The notes: generated by a model from the sequence alone, not told the origin. A DNA stretch of 64,000 nt from Pseudomonas lopnurensis (GCF_015070855.1 NZ_JADDIX010000014.1:45330-109329); one strand, 5' to 3'. Counted from the first letter of the stretch, positions 1 to 14,510 are shown. Made by a program: numbers and translations.

Positions 1-293
1 TGCATGCCAGCATGACGGTGGCCAAGGCGGGGTTGAGTCAGCGCTTCATGACGCGCAATGCCCTGCAGGGGGGCAAGCGGATCGAGATGACGCTCGAGGA
101 AGGGCCGTTCAGTCATCTTCACGGCATCTGGGAATTCAGGGCACTGGGCGAGAAGGCCTGCAAGATCAGCCTCGACCTGACTTTCGATTACGCCGGGCCG
201 CTGGTCAAGGCCACGCTCGGGCCGTTGTTCAACCAGGCTGCCAATACCCTGGTGGATGCGTTCTGCGAACGGGCGAAACAACTCTATGGATAA
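1..293 (+). CDS. ratA: RatA-family SRPBCC/START-like protein (5' truncated by window edge)
   Basis: The reading frame is open from the left edge to a TAA at 291-293, so only the C-terminal part (about 97 residues) is present and the true start lies outside. The visible part has the RatA/COQ10 features of the START-like fold: an alternating beta region with the phrase FSHLHGIWEF and a C-terminal helix ending in AFCERAKQLYG. Family members bind hydrophobic ligands such as ubiquinone; the E. coli homologue was also described as a ribosome-association toxin, so the role in Pseudomonas is open. It overlaps the next gene, rnfH, by 8 bases (ATGGATAA), which implies translational coupling, the usual ratA-rnfH pairing. 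Confidence 0.85.
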   Translation, partial: HASMTVAKAGLSQRFMTRNALQGGKRIEMTLEEGPFSHLHGIWEFRALGEKACKISLDLTFDYAGPLVKATLGPLFNQAANTLVDAFCERAKQLYG

Positions 294-600
294 GCAACCG
301 ATTGCCGTCGAAGTCGTCTATGCCCTGGCTGACAGGCAGAAGCTGCTGCGCTTGACCGTGCCCGCGGGCACGACCGTGCGCGAGGCGGCGTTGCGCTCGG
401 GAATGGATGCGCATTTCCCCGGCCTGGAGCTGGCCAGCGCGCCGCTGGGCATCTTCGGCAAGGCGGTGCCCAAGCCGGACGAGCGCGTCCTGGCGGAGGG
501 CGAGCGCGTGGAGATCTACCGCCCGCTGATCGCCGATCCGAAGGAGGTGCGCAAGCAGCGGGCTGCGCGTGCGGTCAAGAACAAGGCGGAAGACTCCTGA
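286..600 (+). CDS. rnfH: RnfH family ubiquitin-like protein
   Basis: A 104-residue beta-grasp protein of the RnfH/UPF0125 family. It begins MDKQPIAVEVVYAL and carries the family signatures VPAGTTVREA, GIFGKAV and ERVEIYRPL, ending in a basic tail. The start at 286 is chosen because it overlaps the ratA stop codon; an in-frame start 30 bases upstream would extend the protein into ratA coding sequence. RnfH is named for clustering with rnf electron-transport genes in other bacteria, but in gammaproteobacteria it nearly always follows ratA. Its biochemical role is not established. Confidence 0.9.
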   Translation: MDKQPIAVEVVYALADRQKLLRLTVPAGTTVREAALRSGMDAHFPGLELASAPLGIFGKAVPKPDERVLAEGERVEIYRPLIADPKEVRKQRAARAVKNKAEDS

Positions 601-616
601 GGCGTAAGCTGTTGGC

Positions 617-643
617 AAAACGCCCGGACTAGCCGGGCGTTTT
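617..643. terminator. bidirectional intrinsic terminator between rnfH and bamE
   Basis: AAAACGCCCGG, a four-base loop ACTA, then a matching GCCGGGCGTTTT arm. The A-run on one side and T-run on the other make it functional in both directions. It sits between the convergent rnfH (+) and bamE (-), one base from the bamE stop codon. Confidence 0.9.
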
Positions 644-644
644 C

Positions 645-1151
645 TCATTCGGTCTCCAGCGGCTCGGGGATCGGCACCGGGACGGCTTCGACCTCGTCGA
701 CTTCGCGCTGGATCTGTTCCTCCAGCGAGCCCGGGGCGGGGCGCTCCTGCGGTGCTGCGCTCGGGGCGGTGACCGCGCCCGGTTGCTGGCGACCAAGGAT
801 TTGCTCGTCGCGGCTGACGCCGGGCATGAAATCACCGGCCAGGCCGACGAGCTGGTCGGCCTCGTTGAAGACCAGGCTCACGCGCTCCTGCTGGCGCTGG
901 CTGCCGCCGGGCTGAATGCTGTACAGGTAATCCCAGCGGTTGGCGTGGAAGGTATCGGTAATCAGCGGGTTGCCCATGATAAACCGCACCTGCTGATGGG
1001 TCATTCCAGGGCGCAACTGGTCTATCATGTCCTGCGTGACGACATTGCCCTGTTGAATGTCGACCTTGTAAACCCCGGGAAATGAACAACCGGCGAGTGC
1101 GAACAGGCCCACGAATGTGAGGCTGGCCAGCATGAGCTTGGTGTTTTGCAT
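645..1151 (-). CDS. bamE: BamE (SmpA/OmlA) outer-membrane assembly lipoprotein
   Basis: A 168-residue lipoprotein of the Bam complex that inserts beta-barrel proteins into the outer membrane. The start MQNTKLML gives a short signal peptide ending in the lipobox LAGC, with Cys22 as the predicted lipidated residue; a longer in-frame start would place the signal peptide internally. The BamE/SmpA domain follows, with the characteristic [15 protein letters not shown] and WDYLYSI motifs. The C-terminal 50 residues are Pro/Glu rich and longer than in E. coli BamE, as is usual in Pseudomonas, where the gene is called omlA. It is divergent from fur with 95 bases between the starts, so the two promoters must lie back to back. 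Confidence 0.95.
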   Translation of the reverse strand: MQNTKLMLASLTFVGLFALAGCSFPGVYKVDIQQGNVVTQDMIDQLRPGMTHQQVRFIMGNPLITDTFHANRWDYLYSIQPGGSQRQQERVSLVFNEADQLVGLAGDFMPGVSRDEQILGRQQPGAVTAPSAAPQERPAPGSLEEQIQREVDEVEAVPVPIPEPLETE

Positions 1152-1246
1152 CGGTGGGTGACTTCCACTATCTTGGCTGGGCAAAGAACCCGGATCATAC
1201 CCGTATTGAAGGAGGCTGCGAAACAGCAGCAGCGAGAAAGCCAACC

Positions 1247-1651
1247 ATGGTTGAAAATAACGAGCTACGTAAAGCTGGTCTGAAAGTAACCCTGCCGCGG
1301 GTCAAGATCCTGCAGATGCTGGACACGACCGACCGTCGTCACATGAGTGCCGAAGATGTCTACAAGGCGTTGATGGAGGCGGGCGAAGATGTCGGGCTGG
1401 CTACGGTCTATCGTGTGCTGACGCAGTTCGAGGCGGCCGGCCTGGTAGTTCGGCACAACTTCGACGGCGGGCATGCGGTATTCGAACTGGCCGACAGCGG
1501 CCACCACGATCATATGGTCTGCGTCGATACCGGTGACGTCATCGAGTTCTTCGATTCCGAAATCGAAAAGCTGCAGAAAGAGATCGTCAAGCGGCATGGC
1601 TATGAGCTGGTGGATCACAATCTGGTGCTCTACGTGCGCAAGAAGGGCTGA
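1247..1651 (+). CDS. fur: ferric uptake regulator Fur
   Basis: Iron-responsive repressor of 134 residues, the usual Pseudomonas length. The N-terminal winged helix is visible ([20 protein letters not shown], then SAEDVYKAL and [13 protein letters not shown]), followed by the metal-binding dimerisation domain with the His-rich stretch [17 protein letters not shown]. The E. coli CxxC structural-zinc pair is incomplete here: a Cys is present but the second position is Thr, as I recall for P. aeruginosa Fur. The start at 1247 is preferred over an upstream in-frame start because it gives the canonical [14 protein letters not shown]-terminus. Fur-Fe(II) represses siderophore and uptake genes genome-wide. 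Confidence 0.97.
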   Translation: MVENNELRKAGLKVTLPRVKILQMLDTTDRRHMSAEDVYKALMEAGEDVGLATVYRVLTQFEAAGLVVRHNFDGGHAVFELADSGHHDHMVCVDTGDVIEFFDSEIEKLQKEIVKRHGYELVDHNLVLYVRKKG

Positions 1652-1677
1652 TCCGGCGGCATAAAAGAAAAGGCTGT

Positions 1678-1688
1678 CCCCCCCCCCC
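1678..1688. repeat. C11 homopolymer tract
   Basis: Eleven consecutive C bases lie 27 bases after the fur stop codon, in the 303-base gene-free stretch 1652-1954 between convergent fur and recN. No ORF with coding character spans it. Confidence 0.9.
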
Positions 1689-1744
1689 GATACGTGTGCA
1701 CGGGCTTGTTGGGGGTGTTTGCGCTGCTTGGGCGATCGGGCGCG

Positions 1745-1836
1745 CATGGGTAGGTTGGTGCTGAGCGCAGCGAAGCCCAACTGGGGGCGGCACGAACGTG
1801 TGGGGCTTCATCGCTTCGTTCTTCAACCCAACCTGC
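1745..1836. repeat. intergenic inverted repeat, GAGCGCAGCGAAGCCCAAC type (copy 1)
   Basis: Between fur and recN. The core GAGCGCAGCGAAGCCCAAC is followed after a spacer by the imperfect inverse GGGGCTTCATCGCTTCG, and the whole is bounded by GTAGGTTGG and CCAACCTGC. A second copy of the same design occurs at 31478-31570. It is probably a non-coding interspersed repeat able to fold as a hairpin; nothing else is seen in the gap except the C11 tract. Confidence 0.6.
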
Positions 1837-1954
1837 GCGTCGATCGTCCGCAAGCGGGCTCCTGCAAAAAGCGTCCTCTGCCATAACACGTAGGGGATGG
1901 AGCGCATTACCTGATCAGCATTAACCCCACGGTCGCCTTTTTTATGTCGGCTGG

Positions 1955-3628
1955 TCAGGCCTGTGCCGAGCCGACCATCTGCCGGGCATGCGCCAGCGAC
2001 TGTTCGGTCAGGTCGACGCCGCCGAGCATGCGGGCGATTTCCTCGACGCGGCCGCCGTGATCCAGTTCGGCGACCGCGGTGCGGGTTTCGTCGCTGCCGC
2101 GGGCCTTGTGCACGAAGAGGTGGTGATGGCCCTGGGCGGCGACCTGCGGCAGGTGGGTGACGGTCAGTACCTGGCCGCGTTCGCCGAGCCGGCGCAGCAA
2201 CTGGCCGACGATCTCTGCGGTGGGGCCGCCGATACCGACGTCCACTTCGTCGAATACCAGCGTCGGCACGCGGGAGGTCTGCGCGGTGATCACCTGGATC
2301 GCCAGGCTGATGCGCGACAGTTCGCCGCCGGACGCGACCTTGGCCAGCGGGCGTAGCGGTTGCCCGGGGTTGGCGCTGACCAGGAACTCCACCTGTTCCA
2401 GGCCAAAGGGCTGGTACTCGCCCTCGGCGGCGGGCTTGAGCTGCACGCTGAATCTGCCGCCCGGCATGCCCAGGCGCTGGATCTCGACTTCCACGGCTGC
2501 GGCCAACTGGTCGGCCGCAGCCTGGCGGATGCGACTCAGTTCACCGGCCTTCTCCTCGTAGTGGCGCGCATAGGCGGCCAGCTCTTCGCCGAGGCGCTCG
2601 ACGGCCTCGTCGTCGGCGTTGAGGTTCTCCAGTTCGTCGAGCAGTTGCTGATGCAGTGCCGGCAGTTCGGTCGGTTGCACGCGATGCTTGCGTGCCAGGG
2701 TGTAAATGGTGTCCAGCCGATCTTCCAGCGTTTGCTGGCGCTGCGGGTCGGCATCGAAGTGATCGACGAAGCGGTTCAGTTCGCCCATGGCCTCTTCGAC
2801 CTGGATCTGGGCGCTGGCCAGCAGATTGACCGCCTCGGCCAGCGCGCCGGGCTGGTTCTGGAAGGCGTTCAGGCGTTGCAGGCTGCCGGTCAGTGCGGAC
2901 AGCACGTTGCCGGCATCGCTCTCGCTGCACATGTCCATGACCTGGCGGCAGGCGCCGAGCAGCTGTTCGGCGCTGGCCAGGTTCTTGTGTTCGTGTTCCA
3001 GTTGCTCCAGTTCGTGCTCGCCGAGCGCCAGGTTTTCCAGTTCCTCCAGCTGATAGCTGAGCAGTTGGTGACGTGCGCGCTGTTCATCGCTGCTGTTGCT
3101 CAGGCGCTCCAGGGTCTGGCGGGTCTGGCGCCAGCGTTGCGCGGCCAGCTGCACCTGGCGGGCCAGCTCCTGGCTGCCGCTGTATTCGTCGAGCAGGCGC
3201 CGGTGGGTGTCGGCCTTGAGCAGGGACTGATGCTCGTGCTGGCTGTGAATGTCGATCAGCAGTTCGCCCAGCGCCTTGAGATCGCCCTGTGGGCAGGGCG
3301 TGCCGTTGATGTAGCCGCGCGAGCGGCCTTCGGCGGTGATCACCCGGCGCAGAATGCAGGGGCCGTCGTTGTCCAGGTCGCGCTCGGTGAGCCAGGCGCG
3401 CGCATCGGGAATGTCGTCCAGGTCGAAGCTGGCGAGGATGTCGGCCTTGTCCGCGCCGATGCGCACCACGCTGCTGTCGGCGCGATCGCCCAGGGCCAGA
3501 CCGAGGGCGTCGAGCATGATTGACTTGCCCGCGCCGGTCTCGCCGCTGATGACGCTCATGCCGCGTTTGAGCTCGAGATCCAGGTGTTCGACGATGGCGT
3601 AGTTGTGAACCGACAGATGAACCAGCAT
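1955..3628 (-). CDS. recN: DNA repair ATPase RecN
   Basis: SMC-like ATPase of 557 residues, the normal RecN length, acting in double-strand-break repair and recombination. The N-terminus carries Walker A GETGAGKS near residue 30. Two coiled-coil arms fill the middle (rich in EELENL/EHEHKN type segments), and the C-terminus has the ABC signature SGGELSRISLA and the Walker B segment TLVFDEVDVGIGG. The gene is monocistronic, convergent with fur, and preceded by a LexA-type box 24 bases upstream of the start codon, so SOS induction is expected, as is classical for recN. Confidence 0.97.
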   Translation of the reverse strand: MLVHLSVHNYAIVEHLDLELKRGMSVISGETGAGKSIMLDALGLALGDRADSSVVRIGADKADILASFDLDDIPDARAWLTERDLDNDGPCILRRVITAEGRSRGYINGTPCPQGDLKALGELLIDIHSQHEHQSLLKADTHRRLLDEYSGSQELARQVQLAAQRWRQTRQTLERLSNSSDEQRARHQLLSYQLEELENLALGEHELEQLEHEHKNLASAEQLLGACRQVMDMCSESDAGNVLSALTGSLQRLNAFQNQPGALAEAVNLLASAQIQVEEAMGELNRFVDHFDADPQRQQTLEDRLDTIYTLARKHRVQPTELPALHQQLLDELENLNADDEAVERLGEELAAYARHYEEKAGELSRIRQAAADQLAAAVEVEIQRLGMPGGRFSVQLKPAAEGEYQPFGLEQVEFLVSANPGQPLRPLAKVASGGELSRISLAIQVITAQTSRVPTLVFDEVDVGIGGPTAEIVGQLLRRLGERGQVLTVTHLPQVAAQGHHHLFVHKARGSDETRTAVAELDHGGRVEEIARMLGGVDLTEQSLAHARQMVGSAQA

Positions 3629-3651
3629 GGCGAGGCTCCCAGGGTGCGTGG

Positions 3652-3667
3652 CTGGCTATTTATACAG
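3652..3667 (-). promoter_or_regulatory. LexA/SOS box of recN
   Basis: On the minus strand the sequence reads CTGTATAAATAGCCAG, a CTG-N10-CAG palindrome with the AT-rich centre typical of LexA operators. It ends 24 bases before the recN start. recN is a classical SOS gene, so site and gene agree. Confidence 0.85.
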
Positions 3668-3716
3668 TAGTTTTTCGGGCCGCTACAAGCCTCAAGTAAA
3701 AGCGAGAAAAGCAGCC

Positions 3717-3820
3717 TGAAGCTGGAAGCCTGAAGCTGGAAGAAGAAAGCGGAAAGCGCTTGACGAAACTTTGGTGTCGGTCCGCACGCTGGCTTCCAGC
3801 TTCCAGCTTCCAGCTTCCAG
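3717..3820. repeat. CTTCCAG heptamer repeats in inverted arrangement
   Basis: CTGAAGCTGGAAGCCTGAAG-type heptamers at 3717-3742 face four exact tandem CTTCCAG units at 3793-3820. The two arms are inverted relative to each other and could fold into a long hairpin. This is part of the 412-base gap 3629-4040 between divergent recN and grpE, which otherwise holds the recN LexA box, the heptamer array at 3901-3949, a partial palindrome at about 3863-3896 (GGTGGATG...CATCCACC) and the grpE heat-shock promoter. Confidence 0.75.
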
Positions 3821-3900
3821 CTCGTAGTTCGGGGCACGCTTCATCGACCCGACGAGCGGAGCCACGGTGGATGTAAAAAGCGACATCCACCCTACGCTGG

Positions 3901-3949
3901 CTTGCAGCTTGCAGCTTGCAGCTTGCAGCTTGCAGCTTGCAGCTTGCAG
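3901..3949. repeat. seven tandem CTTGCAG heptamers
   Basis: Seven exact head-to-tail copies of CTTGCAG occupy 3901-3949. The array ends 10 bases upstream of the -35 element of the grpE sigma-32 promoter. Such an array is prone to copy-number change by slippage. Confidence 0.95.
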
Positions 3950-3959
3950 CTGCTCCCCC

Positions 3960-3985
3960 CTTGAACCACGATTGCGCGCCCCCAT
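3960..3985 (+). promoter_or_regulatory. sigma-32 heat-shock promoter of grpE
   Basis: CTTGAA at 3960-3965, a 14-base spacer, then CCCCAT at 3980-3985 continuing as ATA. Both elements match the RpoH consensus exactly, and a run of C precedes the -35 element as in the extended consensus. The grpE start codon is 55 bases downstream of the -10 element. Confidence 0.85.
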
Positions 3986-4040
3986 ATAGCCGCACAAGCG
4001 CGGGTTCGCCGCCCGCTGAACGTATGAAGAGGAGGAGCGC

Positions 4041-4610
4041 ATGGCCGACGAGCAGAACCTGGATAACCAGACCCCGGAAACGCCCGAGAACGTAGAGGCG
4101 GACGTAGCCGAGGATCTGGCGGCTCGCGTGCAGTCGCTGGAAGAGCAGTTGGCTGCTGCGCAGGATCAGTCCTTGCGGGTGGCGGCGGAGTTGCAGAACA
4201 TCCGCCGTCGTGCCGAGCAGGACGTGGAGAAGGCGCACAAGTTCGCGCTGGAAAAGTTCGCCGGCGACCTGCTGGCGGTGGCCGACAGCCTGGAGCGCGG
4301 TCTCGAACTGTCGAGCCCGGACGACGAGGCGGTCAAGCCGATGCGCGAGGGCGTCGAACTGACCCTCAAGCTGCTGCTCGATACCCTGGCGCGTCACCAG
4401 CTGGAACAGCTGGATCCCCATGGCGAGCCGTTCAACCCTGAGCATCACCAGGCCATGGCCATGGAAGAAAGTACCCATGCCGAGCCGGGCAGTGTGCTCA
4501 AGGTGTTCCAGAAGGGCTATCTGCTCAACGGGCGCCTGCTGCGCCCGGCCATGGTCGTGGTCAGCAAGGCGCCGGCGGAAGCGCCGCCTTCGATCGACGA
4601 GAAGGCTTGA
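4041..4610 (+). CDS. grpE: nucleotide exchange factor GrpE
   Basis: DnaK co-chaperone of 189 residues that speeds ADP release. The acidic N-terminus is followed by a long coiled coil ([18 protein letters not shown] and onwards) with the family motif [30 protein letters not shown]. The C-terminal beta domain shows the signature NPEHHQAMA...[27 protein letters not shown] strong GAGGAGG-like ribosome binding site precedes the start. Expression from the consensus sigma-32 promoter upstream is expected; dnaK follows 98 bases downstream behind its own heat-shock promoter. Confidence 0.98.
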   Translation: MADEQNLDNQTPETPENVEADVAEDLAARVQSLEEQLAAAQDQSLRVAAELQNIRRRAEQDVEKAHKFALEKFAGDLLAVADSLERGLELSSPDDEAVKPMREGVELTLKLLLDTLARHQLEQLDPHGEPFNPEHHQAMAMEESTHAEPGSVLKVFQKGYLLNGRLLRPAMVVVSKAPAEAPPSIDEKA

Positions 4611-4631
4611 ATTCCGGCGGCCGACCCCCAT
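4606..4631 (+). promoter_or_regulatory. sigma-32 heat-shock promoter of dnaK
   Basis: CTTGAA at 4606-4611 and CCCCAT at 4626-4631 with a 14-base spacer, the same geometry as the grpE promoter. The -35 element overlaps the grpE stop codon (TGA at 4608-4610). Confidence 0.8.
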
Positions 4632-4708
4632 CTGGTAGCCAAGCGTTTTTGTGTTACCCGCAGCCGGTAAAACAGGCGCGGATCAATCGAAATTTTGGAG
4701 AGATTTAA

Positions 4709-6622
<1,914 letters not shown>

Positions 6623-6744
6623 GCCCCGGCTTGCTTCCGCTCCAGCCCGTCCCGGCTTCGTTCGGGCGGGCATGACCGCTGCGCGGGGGCTTGCTCCCGC
6701 GTCGGCGTGTCTGGAGGGCACGAATTTGAGGGTTCAGGACAGTT

Positions 6745-7875
6745 ATGGCCAAACGTGATTTTTACGAGGTGCTGGGCGTCGAGCGCGGCGCCAGCGAAGC
6801 GGAGCTGAAAAAGGCCTACCGCCGTCTCGCAATGAAGCATCATCCGGACCGCAATCCGGGCGACAAGGCGGCTGAGGACGCGTTCAAGGAGGCCAACGAG
6901 GCCTACGAAGTGCTGTCCGATCCGAACAAGCGGGCCGCCTACGATCAATACGGGCATGCCGGTGTCGATCCGCAGATGGGCGCGGGTGCGGCGGGTGCCG
7001 GTTATGGCAGTGCCAACTTCTCCGACATCTTCGGCGACGTCTTCAGCGACTTCTTCAATGGCGGCCGCGGCGGTGCGCGTGGCGGCGCCCAGCGCGGCAG
7101 CGACCTGCGCTATACCCTGGAGCTGGACCTCGAAGAAGCGGTGCGCGGCACCACGGTCACCATCCGCGTGCCGACCCTGGTCGAATGCAAGACCTGCGAT
7201 GGCTCCGGCGCCAAGAAGGGCACCAGTCCGGTGACCTGCACCACCTGTGGTGGCATCGGCCAGGTGCGCATGCAGCAGGGTTTCTTCTCGGTACAACAGA
7301 CCTGCCCGCGTTGCCATGGCAGCGGCAAGATGATCTCCGATCCCTGCGGCAGCTGCCATGGCCAGGGGCGCGTGGAGGAGCAGAAGACGCTGTCGGTCAA
7401 GGTGCCGCCGGGCGTGGATACCGGCGATCGCATCCGTCTGTCCGGTGAAGGCGAGGCGGGCACCCAGGGTGGTCCGGCTGGCGACCTGTATGTAGTGGTC
7501 AATGTCCGCGAGCACGCGATCTTCCAGCGTGACGGCAAGCACCTGTACTGCGAGGTGCCGATCAGCTTCGCCGATGCGGCGCTGGGCGGCGAGTTGGAGG
7601 TGCCGACGCTGGACGGCCGGGTCAAGCTGAAGATCCCGGAAGGCACCCAGACCGGCAAGCAGTTCCGTCTGCGTGGCAAGGGCGTTGCGCCCGTGCGTGG
7701 CGGGGCGGCGGGCGATCTGATGTGCCGGGTCGTGGTGGAAACGCCGGTCAACCTGAGCAAGCGCCAGCGCGACCTGCTCGACGAGTTCCGTGGCACGCTG
7801 CAGGGCGACACCTCCCATTCGCCCAGGGCCAGTGGCTGGTTCGAGGGTGTGAAGCGCTTTTTCGGCGATGTTTGA
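6745..7875 (+). CDS. dnaJ: Hsp40 co-chaperone DnaJ
   Basis: Full-length type I Hsp40 of 376 residues that stimulates DnaK ATPase. The J domain carries HPD at residues 33-35. A Gly/Phe-rich stretch (about 75-115) precedes the zinc-binding domain with all four CxxCxGxG motifs ([32 protein letters not shown]). The C-terminal peptide-binding domains end in [12 protein letters not shown]. The 122-base spacer from dnaK holds two GC-rich hairpin-like segments (GGCTTGCTTCCGC and GGGGGCTTGCTCCCGC) but no clear sigma-32 promoter, so it is probably read from dnaK. Confidence 0.98.
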   Translation: MAKRDFYEVLGVERGASEAELKKAYRRLAMKHHPDRNPGDKAAEDAFKEANEAYEVLSDPNKRAAYDQYGHAGVDPQMGAGAAGAGYGSANFSDIFGDVFSDFFNGGRGGARGGAQRGSDLRYTLELDLEEAVRGTTVTIRVPTLVECKTCDGSGAKKGTSPVTCTTCGGIGQVRMQQGFFSVQQTCPRCHGSGKMISDPCGSCHGQGRVEEQKTLSVKVPPGVDTGDRIRLSGEGEAGTQGGPAGDLYVVVNVREHAIFQRDGKHLYCEVPISFADAALGGELEVPTLDGRVKLKIPEGTQTGKQFRLRGKGVAPVRGGAAGDLMCRVVVETPVNLSKRQRDLLDEFRGTLQGDTSHSPRASGWFEGVKRFFGDV

Positions 7876-8769
<894 letters not shown>

Positions 8770-8904
8770 GTTTCGTGACGGCGGGCGCCGGCGTGCCCGC
8801 TCCTGGTGCGTCTGCAGCCCATTTTGGCTGGACCGGAAATGGGATTTTCTGTAAGCTGCTCGCTTTAGTGTGTCCACTAAAAGTTGCGCAGAAATGAATC
8901 AAAC

Positions 8905-8944
8905 AAAAAAGCGGGATGACCTTCACACGTCATCCCGCTTTTTT
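8905..8944. terminator. strong intrinsic terminator (dapB end / carA leader)
   Basis: Perfect 16-bp inverted repeat: AAAAAAGCGGGATGAC, an 8-base loop, and the matching GTCATCCCGCTTTTTT arm. It ends 41 bases before the carA start codon. It may simply end dapB transcription or, if carA transcription starts upstream of it, act as an attenuator. A smaller inverted repeat TTTAGTG/CACTAAA lies upstream at 8864-8881. Confidence 0.9.
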
Positions 8945-8985
8945 ACAATCTGCGTCTGCTCCAGCCTTGATCTACGGGAGGTCTC

Positions 8986-10134
8986 TTGACTAAGCCAGCC
9001 CTTACGCCAGCCATCCTGGCCCTTGCCGATGGCAGCATCTTTCGCGGCGAATCCATCGGCGCCGATGGCCAGACCATCGGCGAGGTGGTGTTCAACACCG
9101 CCATGACCGGCTATCAGGAAATCCTTACCGATCCCTCCTACGCCAAGCAGATCGTAACACTGACCTATCCGCATGTCGGCAACACCGGCACGACGCCGGA
9201 AGACGCCGAGTCCTGGAAGGTCTGGGCCGCCGGTCTGGTCATCCGCGACCTGCCGCTACTGGCCAGCAACTGGCGCAACAAGCAATCGCTGCCCGATTAT
9301 CTGAAGGCTAACGGTACTGTCGCCATTGCGGGTATCGATACCCGCCGTCTGACGCGCATCCTGCGTGAGAAGGGCGCGCAGAACGGCTGCATCCTGGCTG
9401 GGAAGGACGCTACCGAAGAAAAGGCGCTGGCGCTGGCGCGCAGCTTTGCGGGCCTCAAGGGCATGGATCTGGCCAAGGAAGTCAGCGTCAAGGAGCGCTA
9501 CGAATGGCGCTCCAGCGTCTGGTGTCTGAAGGACGACGGCCATGCCGAGATCCCTGCCAGCGAGCTGCCGTACCACGTCGTCGCTTTTGACTATGGTGTG
9601 AAGTACAACATCCTGCGCATGCTGGTCGCGCGTGGCTGCCGCGTGACCGTGCTGCCGGCCCAGACGCCCGCCAGCGAAGCGCTGGCGCTGAACCCGGACG
9701 GCGTGTTTCTGGCCAACGGCCCCGGCGACCCCGAGCCGTGCGACTACGCGATCAAGGCGATCCAGGACGTGCTGGAAACCGAGATTCCGGTATTCGGTAT
9801 CTGCCTCGGCCATCAGTTGCTGGCACTGGCCTCCGGCGCCACGACGGTGAAGATGCCCAACGGCCACCACGGGGCGAACCATCCGGTTCAAGACCTCAAG
9901 ACGGGCGTTGTGATGATCACCAGCCAGAACCACGGTTTCGCCGTGGACGAGGCGAGCCTGCCGGCCAACCTGCGCGCCACCCACAAGTCGCTGTTCGACG
10001 GTACCCTGCAGGGCATCGAGCGTACCGACAAGGTCGCCTTCAGCTTCCAGGGCCACCCGGAAGCCAGCCCGGGACCGCACGACGTGGCGCCGCTGTTCGA
10101 TCGCTTCATCGCGGCGATGGCCGAGCGGCGCTGA
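8986..10134 (+). CDS. carA: carbamoyl-phosphate synthase small (glutaminase) subunit
   Basis: Glutamine amidotransferase subunit of CPSase, which supplies ammonia to CarB for arginine and pyrimidine synthesis; 382 residues. The start is a TTG at 8986 behind a strong GGGAGG sequence; no ATG in frame gives the proper N-terminus [22 protein letters not shown] recall UUG initiation being known for Pseudomonas carA. The class I GATase triad is visible: Cys in VFGICLGHQ, and His/Glu in [11 protein letters not shown]. The amino-terminal CPSase small-subunit domain contains [16 protein letters not shown]. It is followed 11 bases later by a LysE-family gene and then carB. Confidence 0.98.
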   Translation: MTKPALTPAILALADGSIFRGESIGADGQTIGEVVFNTAMTGYQEILTDPSYAKQIVTLTYPHVGNTGTTPEDAESWKVWAAGLVIRDLPLLASNWRNKQSLPDYLKANGTVAIAGIDTRRLTRILREKGAQNGCILAGKDATEEKALALARSFAGLKGMDLAKEVSVKERYEWRSSVWCLKDDGHAEIPASELPYHVVAFDYGVKYNILRMLVARGCRVTVLPAQTPASEALALNPDGVFLANGPGDPEPCDYAIKAIQDVLETEIPVFGICLGHQLLALASGATTVKMPNGHHGANHPVQDLKTGVVMITSQNHGFAVDEASLPANLRATHKSLFDGTLQGIERTDKVAFSFQGHPEASPGPHDVAPLFDRFIAAMAERR

Positions 10135-10145
10135 GGAGAGGAGCC

Positions 10146-10796
10146 ATGCCGACCCTGGGGATAACCGATTTCTGGGCCTACGTACTAGGCGTGGTCTTCG
10201 TGGTCCTGTTGCCCGGCCCGAACTCGCTGTTCGTCCTGGCGACCTCGGCCCAGCGTGGCGTGGCGACCGGTTACCGTGCCGCCTGTGGCGTGTTTCTCGG
10301 GGATGCCGTGCTGATGCTGCTGTCGGCGCTCGGTGTGGCGTCGCTGCTGAAGGCCGAGCCGATGCTGTTCATCGGCCTCAAATACCTCGGCGCGGCCTAC
10401 CTGTTCTATCTCGGCGTCGGCATGCTGTGGGGCGCCTGGCATCGATTGCGCCATCCCGAGGCGACGGCGGCGCAAACCGAGCGGGTGGACGTCCACCAGC
10501 CGTTTCGCAAGGCGCTGTTGCTCAGCCTGTCGAACCCGAAGGCGATCCTGTTCTTCATTTCCTTCTTCATCCAGTTCGTCGATCCCGGCTATGCCTATCC
10601 GGGGGTGTCGTTCCTGGTGTTGGGGGTGGTCCTGGAGCTGGTCAGCGCCCTTTATCTGAGTTTCCTGATTTTCACCGGTGTGCGGCTGGCGGCCTGGTTC
10701 CGTCGGCGGCAACGGTTGGCTGCCGGCGCCACTTCGGGCGTCGGTGCCCTGTTCGTCGGCTTTGGTGTGAAGCTGGCCACCGCAACCCTGTCCTGA
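10146..10796 (+). CDS. LysE/LeuE family amino-acid exporter lying between carA and carB
   Basis: Inner-membrane protein of 216 residues with about six hydrophobic segments. The N-terminal family motif is visible ([36 protein letters not shown]), with [17 protein letters not shown] in the middle. It resembles LeuE-type leucine exporters most; the substrate cannot be told from sequence. It starts 11 bases after carA with a GGAGAGGAG ribosome binding site and ends 19 bases before carB, so it is co-transcribed with carAB. The same gene occupies this place in P. aeruginosa (PA4757, from memory). Confidence 0.9.
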   Translation: MPTLGITDFWAYVLGVVFVVLLPGPNSLFVLATSAQRGVATGYRAACGVFLGDAVLMLLSALGVASLLKAEPMLFIGLKYLGAAYLFYLGVGMLWGAWHRLRHPEATAAQTERVDVHQPFRKALLLSLSNPKAILFFISFFIQFVDPGYAYPGVSFLVLGVVLELVSALYLSFLIFTGVRLAAWFRRRQRLAAGATSGVGALFVGFGVKLATATLS

Positions 10797-10815
10797 TTAT
10801 TGCAACGAGAGTCCC

Positions 10816-14033
<3,218 letters not shown>

Positions 14034-14037
<4 letters not shown>

Positions 14038-14510
14038 CAAAATTCCCAATGACCGTCCAGGGCGCCCGCGCCCTGGAAGAAGAACTCAAGCATCTGAAAA
14101 CCGTGCTGCGCCCGCAGATCACCCAGGCCATTGCCGAGGCGCGCGAGCTGGGCGATCTCAAGGAGAACGCCGAGTACCATGCCGCCCGTGAACAGCAGGG
14201 GATGGTCGAGGCGCGCATCCGCGATATCGAGGGCCGCCTGCAGAACGCCCAGGTCATCGATATCGCCAACATCCCGCATAGCGGCAAGGTGATCTTCGGC
14301 GCCACCGTGGACATCGCCAACGTCGAGACCGACGAGCAGGTGACCTACCAGATCGTCGGCGACGACGAAGCCGACATCAAGCGGGGCAAGCTGTCGGTGA
14401 GCTCGCCCATCGCCCGCGCCCTGGTGGGCAAGGAAGAAGGCGACGTGGTGACGGTCAAGACGCCCAGTGGCCTGATCGAGTACGAGATTGTCGAGGTCCG
14501 TCATATCTGA
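14034..14510 (+). CDS. greA: transcription elongation factor GreA
   Basis: RNA polymerase secondary-channel factor that stimulates cleavage of backtracked transcripts; 158 residues, standard length. The N-terminal coiled coil carries the catalytic-tip acidic pair region [27 protein letters not shown], and the C-terminal FKBP-like domain includes [33 protein letters not shown]. Translation is coupled to carB through the ATGA overlap. The following DUF4149 frame overlaps its last 23 bases. Confidence 0.98.

Noticed and set aside
3901..3949. Possible CRISPR array
   Set aside because: The repeats are contiguous 7-mers without spacers and there are no cas genes.
6623..6744. A heat-shock promoter for dnaJ
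   Set aside because: CTTGCT-type hexamers occur, but no CCCCAT-like -10 element at the right spacing was found.
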